A DNA stretch of 5,898 nt from Actinomycetes bacterium. GTDB taxonomy: Bacteria > Actinomycetota > Actinomycetes > Actinomycetales > Cellulomonadaceae. A program made the translations under genes and the position numbers. Below the pieces are notes generated by a model that was given only the letters and a program-made list of their open reading frames with translations, was not told where the DNA came from and made no database searches. Where the stretch lies: the NCBI GenBank assembly GCA_023460255.1, contig JAEWQZ010000341.1:1-5898 (forward strand). The letters run 5' to 3'. Shown here piece after piece: positions 1 to 5,898 of the stretch; position 1 is the first letter of the stretch; each line of letters begins with the position of its first letter.

Positions 1-971
1 CCCCCGCGGCGGCACCGCTGGTGGACGCGGCGCGCCGGGCGCTGGAGGGCGCCGCCCGGCACGACGACGTGCTCGCGGGCCTGGCGCAGCGACTCGCCGA
101 GGTCGGCTACGTCCTCGCCGACCTGGCCACCGACCTCGCACGGTACGTCGACGAGGTGCAGGCGGACCCAGGGCGCCTGGCCGTCGCCCAGGAGCGCCGC
201 GCAGAGCTGGCGTCCCTGTCCCGCGCGCACGGGGGCACCGTCGACGACCTGCTCGCATGGGCGTCGTCCGCCGGGCTCCGCCTGCTCGAGCTGGACCAGG
301 GCGAGGACCGCACGACGGCGCTCCGGGAGCGGCTCGCCGACCTCACCGGCGAGCTGGGCGGCCTCGCCGAGCAGATCACGGGCGGGCGTGCCGACGCGGC
401 GGAGCGGCTCGCCGCCGCCGTGACGGCCGAGCTCACCGGACTCGCGATGCCGAACGCCACCTTGCGCGTCGAGCTCGTCCCGGCCGACGAGCCGGGACCG
501 TTCGGTGCCGAGGACGTGGAGATGCTCCTCGCGGCTCACGCCGGGGCGCCGCTGGTCCCGCTCGGGCAGGGGGCCTCCGGAGGGGAGCTCTCCCGCGTCA
601 TGCTTGCGCTGGAGGTCGCGCTCGCGACGGCCCCGTCCCTCGCCCGCCCGGAGACGTTCGTCTTCGACGAGGTCGACGCCGGTGTCGGCGGGAAGGCGGC
701 GGTGGAGGTCGGGCGCCGCCTGGCCGAGCTCGCCCGCGGGGCGCAGGTCGTCGTCGTCACACACCTCGCGCAGGTCGCCGCGTACGCCGACCGGCACGTG
801 GTCGTCGCACGGTCGGACGACGCGGGCGTCGTCACGGCCGCCGACGTGCGCACGGTCTCCGGCCCGGACCGGGTCGCCGAGCTCGCGCGCATGCTCTCGG
901 GCCAGGAGGACTCGACCCGTGCCCTCGAGCACGCAGCTGAGCTCCTCGAGCGGTCCGTCGTGGGACGATAG
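1..971 (+). CDS. recN: DNA repair protein RecN, C-terminal part (5' end outside window)
   Basis: RecN is an SMC-like ATPase of double-strand break repair that acts on the nucleoid. The frame is open from base 3 to the TAG at 969-971, giving 322 visible residues; the family is usually about 550-590, so the N-terminal half with the Walker A loop and the first coiled-coil arm is missing because of the window edge. What is visible: a long, charged helical region (roughly bases 20-440) fitting the second coiled-coil arm, then the C-terminal ATPase half. This holds the ABC signature SGGELSR (bases 576-596), Walker B FVFDEVD with the Asp-Glu pair at 666-671, and the H-loop VVVTHLAQ with its His at 762-764. 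The order and spacing of these motifs, and the RecN-typical text around them (FDEVDAGVGG), make the call firm. steA follows after 5 bases, so the two are probably cotranscribed. Nothing suggests that the gene is damaged. Confidence 0.96.
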   Translation, partial: PAAAPLVDAARRALEGAARHDDVLAGLAQRLAEVGYVLADLATDLARYVDEVQADPGRLAVAQERRAELASLSRAHGGTVDDLLAWASSAGLRLLELDQGEDRTTALRERLADLTGELGGLAEQITGGRADAAERLAAAVTAELTGLAMPNATLRVELVPADEPGPFGAEDVEMLLAAHAGAPLVPLGQGASGGELSRVMLALEVALATAPSLARPETFVFDEVDAGVGGKAAVEVGRRLAELARGAQVVVVTHLAQVAAYADRHVVVARSDDAGVVTAADVRTVSGPDRVAELARMLSGQEDSTRALEHAAELLERSVVGR

Positions 972-976
972 GGACG

Positions 977-2161
977 ATGAGACCCTCGCTGCGCCGTCGA
1001 TCCGCGCCCGCGGGACCAGGCGTCACGGGTACGGCTCGCGTCGACACGCGGACCAAGAACCTGACCAAGCGCCTGCGCCCCGGTGACGTCGCCGTGATCG
1101 ACCACCTCGACATCGACCGCGTGTCGGCCGAGGCCCTCGTCGCGTGCCGGCCGGCCGCCGTGCTCAACGCGGCGCGGTCCACGTCGGGTCGCTACCCGAA
1201 CCTCGGCCCGGACATTCTCGTGGAGGCTGGGATCCCCCTGGTCGACGACCTCGGCGCCGACGTGCTCGCGGTGGCGGAGGGGCACGCGGTACGCGTCGTC
1301 GGGAACCAGGTGTTCGAGGACGAGCGGCTGGTGGCCGAGGGCACGCTCCAGGACGCGGACTCCGTCGCCGCCGCGATGAGCGAGGCGCGCGCGGGGCTCG
1401 CGGTCCAGCTCGAGGCGTTCGCCGCGAACACCATGGACTACCTGCGCCGGGAGCGGGACCTCCTGCTCGACGGCGTCGGCGTGCCGGAGATCCGCACGTC
1501 GATCGACGGTCGCCACGTCCTCATCGTCGTGCGCGGCTACCACTACAAGGAGGACCTGCAGATCCTCCGGCCGTACATCAAGGAGTACCGGCCCGTCCTC
1601 ATCGGGGTCGACGGTGGCGCGGACGCGATCATCGAGGCGGGCTGGAAGCCGGACCTGATCGTCGGTGACATGGACTCCGTCTCCGACCGTGCGCTGACCT
1701 CCGGCGCCGAGGTCGTCGTGCACGCCTACCGGGACGGGCGCGCCCCGGGTGTGGAGCGGATGGAGCAGCTCGGCGTCGAGCACGTCGTCTTCCCCGCGAC
1801 GGGGACGAGCGAGGACGTCGCGATGCTGCTCGCGGACGACAAGGGCGCCGAGCTCATCGTCGCCGTCGGCACGCACGCGACCCTCGTGGAGTTCCTCGAC
1901 AAGGGGCGGGCCGGCATGGCGAGCACGTTCCTCACCCGGCTGCGCGTGGGTGGCAAGCTCATCGACGCCAAGGGCGTTTCGCGCCTGTACCGCCAGCGCA
2001 TCTCCAGCTGGCAGCTGGTCTGGCTCGTCGCGGCGGGTCTCGCGGCGCTCGTCGCCGCCCTGGCGTCCACGGTGGCCGGTCAGGCCACGCTCGGTCTCCT
2101 GGCGGCCTGGTGGGAGTCGGTCTGGGCCTCCATCCAGGGTCTCTTCGGGGGCGCCTCATGA
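977..2161 (+). CDS. steA: SteA-like cytokinetic ring protein with thiamin-pyrophosphokinase-like fold
   Basis: 394 aa. SteA is known from Corynebacterium glutamicum as a division-site protein that works with SteB in the RipC/FtsEX cell-separation pathway. The M. tuberculosis homologue is Rv1697. Residues about 15-110 form the family's N-terminal domain (starting GVTGTARVDTRT). Residues about 178-335 resemble the thiamin pyrophosphokinase catalytic fold, with GVDGGAD at 210-216 and GDMDS at 230-234. The TPK 'TD' motif region reads GTSED (276-280), so true thiamin kinase activity is doubtful. One hydrophobic segment at about 345-365 (WQLVWL... onward) is a likely membrane anchor, followed by a short Trp-containing tail that could be amphipathic. 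The ATG at 977 is the only sensible start. Its Shine-Dalgarno is poor: GGGA at 971-974 is only 2 bases away and GGGA at 962-965 is 11 away, so translation may be coupled to recN, whose stop lies 5 bases upstream. Assignment to the SteA family is strong; the division role is inferred from homologues. Confidence 0.92.
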   Translation: MRPSLRRRSAPAGPGVTGTARVDTRTKNLTKRLRPGDVAVIDHLDIDRVSAEALVACRPAAVLNAARSTSGRYPNLGPDILVEAGIPLVDDLGADVLAVAEGHAVRVVGNQVFEDERLVAEGTLQDADSVAAAMSEARAGLAVQLEAFAANTMDYLRRERDLLLDGVGVPEIRTSIDGRHVLIVVRGYHYKEDLQILRPYIKEYRPVLIGVDGGADAIIEAGWKPDLIVGDMDSVSDRALTSGAEVVVHAYRDGRAPGVERMEQLGVEHVVFPATGTSEDVAMLLADDKGAELIVAVGTHATLVEFLDKGRAGMASTFLTRLRVGGKLIDAKGVSRLYRQRISSWQLVWLVAAGLAALVAALASTVAGQATLGLLAAWWESVWASIQGLFGGAS

Positions 2162-2169
2162 CACGGCTC

Positions 2170-2175
2170 GGGAGG
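2170..2175 (+). promoter_or_regulatory. Ribosome binding site of steB (decides the start)
   Basis: GGGAGG ends 5 bases before GTG 2181. It lies in the 19-base gap after the steA stop and, with the conserved family N-terminus, settles the start against the long open stretch upstream in the same frame. Confidence 0.8.
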
Positions 2176-2180
2176 GCCTC

Positions 2181-3260
2181 GTGATCGACTTCCGCTACCA
2201 CCTCGTCTCACTGATCTCGGTGTTCCTGGCGCTCGCCGTCGGCATCGTGCTGGGTGCCGGCCCGCTGAAGGAGAGCATCGGCGACACGCTGACCGGCGAG
2301 GTCGACGCCCTGCGCGAGCGGTCCTCCGAGCTGCGCACCGAGCTGGACGAGGCCGCCGTGGCTCTGGCGCGCAGCCAGTCCGCCTTCGTCTCCGTGTCCG
2401 ACGACCTGCTGGCAGGGACGCTCGAAGGGCGCCGCGTGGCCGTCGTGCAGGTCGGCTCCGTCGCCGGCGGCGTGCTGGACGAGGTGGCGGGGCGACTCGC
2501 CCAGGCCGGCGCGACGGTGACGGCGCAGGCGCGCCTGACCGACCAGTGGGTGGATCCCGGCCGCGCCTCGTTCCGCCGCTCGCTCGCCGGGACGGTCGTG
2601 GAGTACCTCGACCCGCCGCCAGCGGACGACGCGGGCACGACGACGGAGCTCGCCGAAGCCGTCGTGCAGGGCTTGAGCAACGCCCGCCCGGAGGACCCGG
2701 ACCTGATCACCGAGGACGCCGGCGTGCTGCTCCAGCTCCTCACCGAGGCGGAGCTCCTCGAGCTCTCCGGCGACGTCGTCACGCCGGCCGACGGGGTCGT
2801 GGTCGTGGCGGGCCGGATCGACGAGGTGCTCGAGGGCGACGACGAGACGCAGGCGACCACGGACCCGGCCGAGCTCGAGCGGATGGACGCATGGATCGAC
2901 GCCGCGCGCGAGGTCGCCTCGGCCGGCCTCCTGCGCACCGCGGGCGCCGTCGTCGCCGGGTACGACGTGGTCGACGGCGGCCTGCTCACCCAGCTCCGCG
3001 AGGGCGTCGCGACGACCAACCGGATCAGCACGGTGGCGGAGGCTCAGCACATCGTGGGCCAGGTCAGCGTGCCGCTGGCCCTCGCCGAACGGATGGCGGG
3101 CGGCGTCGGGCACTACGGGGCGGACGGCGACGCCACCGCCCCGGTCCCGCCGCGCACGGTCCTCGACCCGATCGAGCGCGTACCGACGACGCCGGAGGAC
3201 GAGGCCGACGCCCCGGAGACCCCGCCCGCGACCGAGGGCACCGAGGAGACGGCCGGGTGA
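2181..3260 (+). CDS. steB: SteB / MctB-family membrane-anchored protein
   Basis: 359 aa. The N-terminus (MIDFRYHLVSLISVFLALAV) is the hallmark of the family described as SteB in Corynebacterium (partner of SteA in cell separation) and as MctB/Rv1698 in M. tuberculosis (copper resistance). A single membrane segment spans about residues 7-27. A likely coiled coil rich in Leu, Glu, Arg and Ala follows at about 36-67, then an alpha/beta domain to about 310 that should lie outside the membrane. The tail at about 316-359 is rich in Pro, Glu, Asp and Thr and is probably disordered. The frame stays open for 144 codons upstream inside steA, but the start is set at GTG 2181 because the conserved family N-terminus begins there and GGGAGG (2170-2175) sits 5 bases before it. 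steA ends 19 bases upstream. The next gene overlaps the stop by 4 bases. Many databases would label it copper transporter; the steA neighbour favours the SteB role. Confidence 0.92.
   Translation: MIDFRYHLVSLISVFLALAVGIVLGAGPLKESIGDTLTGEVDALRERSSELRTELDEAAVALARSQSAFVSVSDDLLAGTLEGRRVAVVQVGSVAGGVLDEVAGRLAQAGATVTAQARLTDQWVDPGRASFRRSLAGTVVEYLDPPPADDAGTTTELAEAVVQGLSNARPEDPDLITEDAGVLLQLLTEAELLELSGDVVTPADGVVVVAGRIDEVLEGDDETQATTDPAELERMDAWIDAAREVASAGLLRTAGAVVAGYDVVDGGLLTQLREGVATTNRISTVAEAQHIVGQVSVPLALAERMAGGVGHYGADGDATAPVPPRTVLDPIERVPTTPEDEADAPETPPATEGTEETAG
3243..3248 (+). promoter_or_regulatory. Ribosome binding site of the MraY-like gene, inside the 3' end of steB
   Basis: GAGGAG lies 8 bases before GTG 3257 within the last codons of steB (encoding part of the Glu-rich tail). 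It supports a start at the GTGA overlap (3257-3260) and implies translational coupling with steB. Confidence 0.75.
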
Positions 3261-4108
3261 GCGGCCGGCTCGTGGCCGGCCTCGCCGGCGCCGTGACGGG
3301 CCGGACGGTGCGGCAGGCGCTCGACGCCCGCGTCGCCCGCGGTGACGCCCGGTGGACCCGGACGAACCACCGCGGGGAGCCGATCAGCCTGCTGGAGGGC
3401 CCGGCCGTCGCGGCCGGCCTCGCGGCCGGTGCGCTGGCAGCCGGTGGACGGGCGGGCCTGGCGGGAGCCGTGGCGGTGGCCGGTGGCGCCGCCTTCGGGC
3501 TCGTCGACGACCTCGCCGAGGGCAGCGGAGAGGCCCGCAAGGGGCTACGCGGGCACCTCGGGGCCCTCGCCCGGGGAGAGCTGACGACCGGGGGCCTGAA
3601 GGTGCTCGGCATCGGCGCGACGTCGCTCGTCGCCGCCGGGATCGCCGTCGGTGGTCGGGGGCGAGGCAGCGGGCCGGTGGCGGGTGTCCTCGACGTCGCC
3701 GTCGCCGGCGCTCTCGTGGCCGGCACCGCGAACCTCCTCAACCTCCTCGACCTGCGGCCGGGCCGGGCGGGTAAGGCAGCGGTCCTCGCAGCCACGCCGC
3801 TGCTCGCCCACCGGAGCGCGGGCCCCCTCGCCGCCGCCGCCATCGGGGCCGCCGCGTCCGGCCTGCCAGGCGATCTGGCGGAGCGCGACATGCTCGGGGA
3901 CGGCGGCGCGAACGCGCTCGGCGCCCTCGTCGGGACCGCCGCCGTGGTGGCGGCCCCACGGTCCGTCCGGGCGCTGCTGCTCGCGGGCGTCGTGGCACTG
4001 ACGGTGGCCAGCGAGAGGGTGAGCTTCACCGAGGTCATCGCGCGCACCCCCGCGCTCCGGGCGATCGACGAGTGGGGCAGGTCGTCCGGGCGGACCGTGG
4101 ACCGGTGA
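3257..4108 (+). CDS. MraY/WecA-superfamily-like membrane protein (putative polyprenyl-phosphate sugar-1-phosphate transferase)
   Basis: 283 aa, very rich in Ala, Gly, Leu and Val, with about eight or nine hydrophobic segments. Motifs match the core of the polyprenyl-phosphate N-acetylhexosamine-1-phosphate transferase (PNPT) superfamily in the right order: NHRGEPISLLEGP (37-49); GLVDDL with the Asp pair at 84-85; KGLRGHLGAL (95-104); NLLNLLD (159-165), like the MraY/WecA NxxNxxD motif; and MLGDGGANALG (212-222), like the catalytic GDxGSxxLG with D215. These enzymes join a sugar phosphate from a UDP-sugar to undecaprenyl phosphate on the cytoplasmic face. It is shorter than typical MraY/WecA (about 320-360), and the His-rich loop near the C-terminus (HHH) is absent, replaced by SERVSFTEVIARTP (252-265) and a polar end. 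GTG 3257 overlaps the steB stop as GTGA; GAGGAG at 3243-3248 lies 8 bases upstream. The 237-codon open extension inside steB is out-of-frame shadow. Superfamily likeness is well supported; catalysis and substrate are unknown. Confidence 0.8.
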   Translation: MSGRLVAGLAGAVTGRTVRQALDARVARGDARWTRTNHRGEPISLLEGPAVAAGLAAGALAAGGRAGLAGAVAVAGGAAFGLVDDLAEGSGEARKGLRGHLGALARGELTTGGLKVLGIGATSLVAAGIAVGGRGRGSGPVAGVLDVAVAGALVAGTANLLNLLDLRPGRAGKAAVLAATPLLAHRSAGPLAAAAIGAAASGLPGDLAERDMLGDGGANALGALVGTAAVVAAPRSVRALLLAGVVALTVASERVSFTEVIARTPALRAIDEWGRSSGRTVDR

Positions 4109-4111
4109 ACC

Positions 4112-4118
4112 GGGGGGA
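4112..4118 (+). promoter_or_regulatory. Ribosome binding site of the MurJ-like gene
   Basis: GGGGGGA in the 16-base gap between the two membrane-protein genes, 6 bases before GTG 4125. It favours GTG 4125 over the in-frame ATG at 4143. Confidence 0.65.
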
Positions 4119-4124
4119 CGGGCG

Positions 4125-5828
4125 GTGACGACGCGCCGGGGCATGACGCGCCTGGCGGCCGGCCTCGCGGGCGCCGCGGCGCTGATCGCCCTGGTCAACG
4201 TCGCAAGCCGGGTCGTCGGGTTCGGTCGCTGGCTGGTCATGGTCAACCAGGTCGGCGTGGACAGCGTCGGCAGCGCCTACTCGTCGGCGAACACGCTGCC
4301 GAACATCCTGTTCGAGGTCGTCGCCGGCGGTGCGCTCGCCGGGGCCGTCGTGCCGCTCGTCGCGGCCCCGCTCGCACGGTCCCTGCGCCGCGACGTCGAC
4401 GCGACGGCGTCGGCGCTGCTCGGGTGGGCGCTGGCCGTCCTGGTGCCCGTTGCCGTCGTGGTCGCGCTCGCGGCGCGCCCGCTCGTCGGCCTCGTCATGC
4501 AGGGAAGGCCCGACGACGAGGTGGCCCTCGCAGCGACCTTCTTGGCGGCGTTCGCGGCGCAGGTGCCGCTCTACGGGGTCGGCGTCGTGCTCACGGGCGT
4601 GCTCCAGGCCCAGCGACGCTTCCTCGCCGCGGCCCTCGCCCCGCTGCTGAACAGCCTCGTCGTCATCGCCGTCTTCTTCGCGTTCGGCGCGCTCGCGGAC
4701 GGTGCGACCGACGACCCCGGAGCCGTGCCGACCGTCGCGGCGACAGTCCTCGGCTGGGGGACCACGGCCGGCGTCGCCGTGATGAGCCTGCCGCTGCTGT
4801 GGCCGGTGCACCGCTCCGGCGTGCGGCTGCGGCCCACGCTGACGTTCCCGCCCGGCGTCGCGGCCCGGGCGCGCGCACTGGCCGTCGCCGGGCTGGGCGC
4901 GCTGCTAGCGCAGCAGCTGAGCATGCTGGTGGGCCTCGTGGTCGCGAACGCCCACGGCGGGCGCGGCACCTGGCCGCTCTTCCTCGCCACGCAGGCCGTG
5001 TACTTCCTGCCCTACGCCGTGCTCGCCTTCCCCGTCGCGACGGCAGCGCTGCCGCGGCTCGCCGAGCGGGCCGCCACCGGTGACGACGCCGGGTTCGCCC
5101 ACCTCGCCGCCCGCACCACGCGGACGGTCCTGCTCGTCGCCGCGCTCGGCGCCGGGGCGCTCGTCGCGGTCGCCCCGGCCGTGGAGGACCTGTTCGTGGT
5201 GGTGGCCACCGGCGACGTGCGCGGCATGTCCACGGGACTCACGGCGATGGCGCCGGGCCTGCTCGGCTTCGCCCTCATCCTGCACCTGTCGCGTGCGCTC
5301 TACGCCCTGCACCGTGGGCGCGCCGCCGGCACGGCCTCCGCGGCCGGCTGGCTCGTGGTCGCCGGCGTCGCGGCCGTGGCGGTCCCCGTCCTCACCGGTG
5401 ACGGGGCGGACCAGGTCGCCACGATGCTCGGTCTCGGCCTCGCAACGAGCGTGGGCATGACGGTCGCCGGCGCCGGCCTGCTCCTCGGGCTCGCCCGGTC
5501 GGCCGGTCCGGCCTGTCTCGCAGGTGTCGGCAGGACGGCGGCCGTCGCTGGGCTGGGCGCCGCGGCCGGTGCGGCCGGGGGTCGGCTGGCGACGGTGGCG
5601 CTGACGTCCGAGGGCGTCGCCGCGGCCCTGGTCGCCGGCGTCGTCGGGGCTGTGACCTGCTGCCTCGTCCTGCTCGTCGCGGTGTGGGTGGCCGACCGGT
5701 CGGTGCTGCGGGCGATCGGTGAGATGCCGCGGCCGACCGCGGGGGACACGCCGTCGGGCGGCCACGGAGCGGATCCGGACGGTCCAGCCCCCGAGAGTCG
5801 TCCGGGAGAGGTCGGCACCGTCCGGTAG
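4125..5828 (+). CDS. MurJ/MviN-like lipid flippase (MOP superfamily)
   Basis: 567 aa with 14 separable hydrophobic clusters, the count expected for MurJ and other MOP exporters. Family text at the N-terminus is clear: ASRVVGFGR (27-35) and LPNILFEVVAGGALAGAVVP (58-77), plus ALPRLAE after the eighth segment. MurJ flips lipid II across the cytoplasmic membrane; relatives (Wzx) flip other undecaprenyl-linked sugars. By hand alignment to E. coli MurJ, R29 and R35 match R18 and R24. The places of D39 and R52 hold S50 and F63, and R270 in segment 8 has no matching Arg. As I recall, actinobacterial MviN proteins also lack some of these, so this does not exclude lipid II. No kinase-like C-terminal domain as in mycobacterial MviN is present; the end (about 522-567) is a short Pro/Gly-rich hydrophilic tail. 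The GTG at 4125 has GGGGGGA (4112-4118) 6 bases upstream; an in-frame ATG at 4143 is a weaker alternative. It follows the PNPT-like gene by 16 bases. Probably a paralogue of the main murJ, but the rest of the genome is not visible. Confidence 0.85.
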   Translation: MTTRRGMTRLAAGLAGAAALIALVNVASRVVGFGRWLVMVNQVGVDSVGSAYSSANTLPNILFEVVAGGALAGAVVPLVAAPLARSLRRDVDATASALLGWALAVLVPVAVVVALAARPLVGLVMQGRPDDEVALAATFLAAFAAQVPLYGVGVVLTGVLQAQRRFLAAALAPLLNSLVVIAVFFAFGALADGATDDPGAVPTVAATVLGWGTTAGVAVMSLPLLWPVHRSGVRLRPTLTFPPGVAARARALAVAGLGALLAQQLSMLVGLVVANAHGGRGTWPLFLATQAVYFLPYAVLAFPVATAALPRLAERAATGDDAGFAHLAARTTRTVLLVAALGAGALVAVAPAVEDLFVVVATGDVRGMSTGLTAMAPGLLGFALILHLSRALYALHRGRAAGTASAAGWLVVAGVAAVAVPVLTGDGADQVATMLGLGLATSVGMTVAGAGLLLGLARSAGPACLAGVGRTAAVAGLGAAAGAAGGRLATVALTSEGVAAALVAGVVGAVTCCLVLLVAVWVADRSVLRAIGEMPRPTAGDTPSGGHGADPDGPAPESRPGEVGTVR

Positions 5829-5842
5829 TGTGGAAGCCCGTG
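5826..5842 (+). promoter_or_regulatory. Candidate -10 element for leaderless pyrG transcript
   Basis: TAGTGT (5826-5831) matches the actinobacterial -10 pattern TANNNT. The GTG of pyrG begins 8 bases after it, so transcription starting about 7-9 bases downstream would begin at or next to the start codon. No convincing -35 element is seen near 5800-5810 (the region reads tccgggagag). The only purine-rich stretch near the GTG, GGAAG at 5832-5836, is 3 bases away, too close for a normal Shine-Dalgarno. The TAG of the hexamer is also the stop codon of the flippase gene. Confidence 0.45.
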
Positions 5843-5898
5843 GCAGAGCGCGCGCATCGACTCTCCGGGCGGTCGGACTTCGTGACCCGGCACATCTT
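5840..5898 (+). CDS. pyrG: CTP synthase, first 19 codons (3' end outside window)
   Basis: The frame from GTG 5840 reads (M)AERAHRLSGRSDFVTRHI and the next codon begins tt, consistent with Phe. TRHIF is the start of the PyrG synthetase domain, which in the family continues into the VTGGV...GKG nucleotide-binding loop (outside the window). CTP synthase makes CTP from UTP, ATP and glutamine in the cytoplasm. The extra 14 residues before the conserved MT(R/K)HIF are typical of actinobacterial PyrG as I know it. A second in-frame GTG at 5882 would give the shorter classical start, but it lacks a good ribosome site, whereas GTG 5840 fits a leaderless start (see promoter entry). pyrG follows steB in mycobacteria, so its place here fits known gene order. 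It begins 11 bases after the flippase stop and in a different frame. Confidence 0.88.
   Translation, partial: MAERAHRLSGRSDFVTRHI

Noticed and set aside
536..1876. Long antisense open frame of 446 codons across the recN-steA junction
   Set aside because: Third-position GC bias of the + strand genes keeps the complement free of stops. The translation is Arg/Asp/His/Val-rich without domain motifs, and it lies opposite two well-identified genes.
1749..2180. 144-codon upstream extension of the steB frame into steA
   Set aside because: The extension is Ser/Arg/Pro-rich shadow sequence. The conserved family N-terminus and a good ribosome site place the start at 2181.
2208..3113. Antisense open frame of 301 codons opposite steB
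   Set aside because: Low-complexity, charged translation with no motif; a shadow of a confident gene in very high GC DNA. The antisense frames at 4035-4811 and 4905-5765 are dismissed for the same reason.
2546..3256. 237-codon upstream extension of the MraY-like frame into steB
   Set aside because: Arg/Gly-rich shadow translation; GTG 3257 with GAGGAG 8 bases upstream and the GTGA overlap is the proper start.
3257..4108. Calling this gene mraY itself
   Set aside because: True MraY is longer, has the HHH loop and sits in the dcw cluster with mur genes. Only superfamily-level likeness is supported here.
5780..5840. Possible terminator between the flippase gene and pyrG
   Set aside because: No stem with a following T-run was found; the gap is 11 bases. 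GC-rich short inverted repeats here are at the level expected by chance in about 75% GC DNA.
5882..5898. Alternative pyrG start at the in-frame GTG 5882
   Set aside because: It would match the classical short PyrG start, but no good ribosome site precedes it, and the upstream GTG gives an N-terminus of the kind seen in actinobacterial PyrG plus a leaderless promoter layout. Kept only as a fallback.

Overview
The window is about 75% GC by eye, densely coding and entirely on the + strand. It comes from a high-GC actinobacterium, most likely a member of the Micrococcales (Cellulomonas/Cellulosimicrobium-like). That guess rests on codon use, GTG starts, the recN-steA-steB-...-pyrG gene order and the style of the CTP synthase N-terminus. 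It is recognition from sequence, not a database match.

Layout from left to right: the 3' part of recN (DNA repair ATPase, 5' end outside the window); steA (TPK-fold cytokinetic-ring protein with a C-terminal membrane anchor); steB/mctB-like (N-terminal membrane anchor, coiled coil, extracytoplasmic domain); a 283-aa polytopic membrane protein that keeps the core motifs of the MraY/WecA polyprenyl-phosphate sugar-1-phosphate transferase superfamily; a 567-aa MurJ/MviN-like flippase of the MOP superfamily; and the first 19 codons of pyrG (CTP synthase), which runs off the right edge. Gaps are 5, 19, -4, 16 and 11 bases, so the first five genes look like one transcription unit. No RNA genes, mobile elements, CRISPR arrays, terminators or non-coding stretches over 20 bases were seen.

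The order recN-steA-steB-pyrG is the known actinobacterial arrangement (Mycobacterium tuberculosis Rv1696-Rv1699). In this window two membrane-lipid-sugar genes, a PNPT-like transferase and a MurJ-like flippase, sit between steB and pyrG. Together they could form a make-and-flip pair for a polyprenyl-linked sugar, physically linked to cell-separation proteins. This is the most interesting aspect of the window, and the functional link is inference.

At the right edge, a TAGTGT -10-like hexamer shares its TAG with the stop codon of the flippase gene. It lies 8 bases before the GTG of pyrG, the geometry expected for a leaderless transcript.
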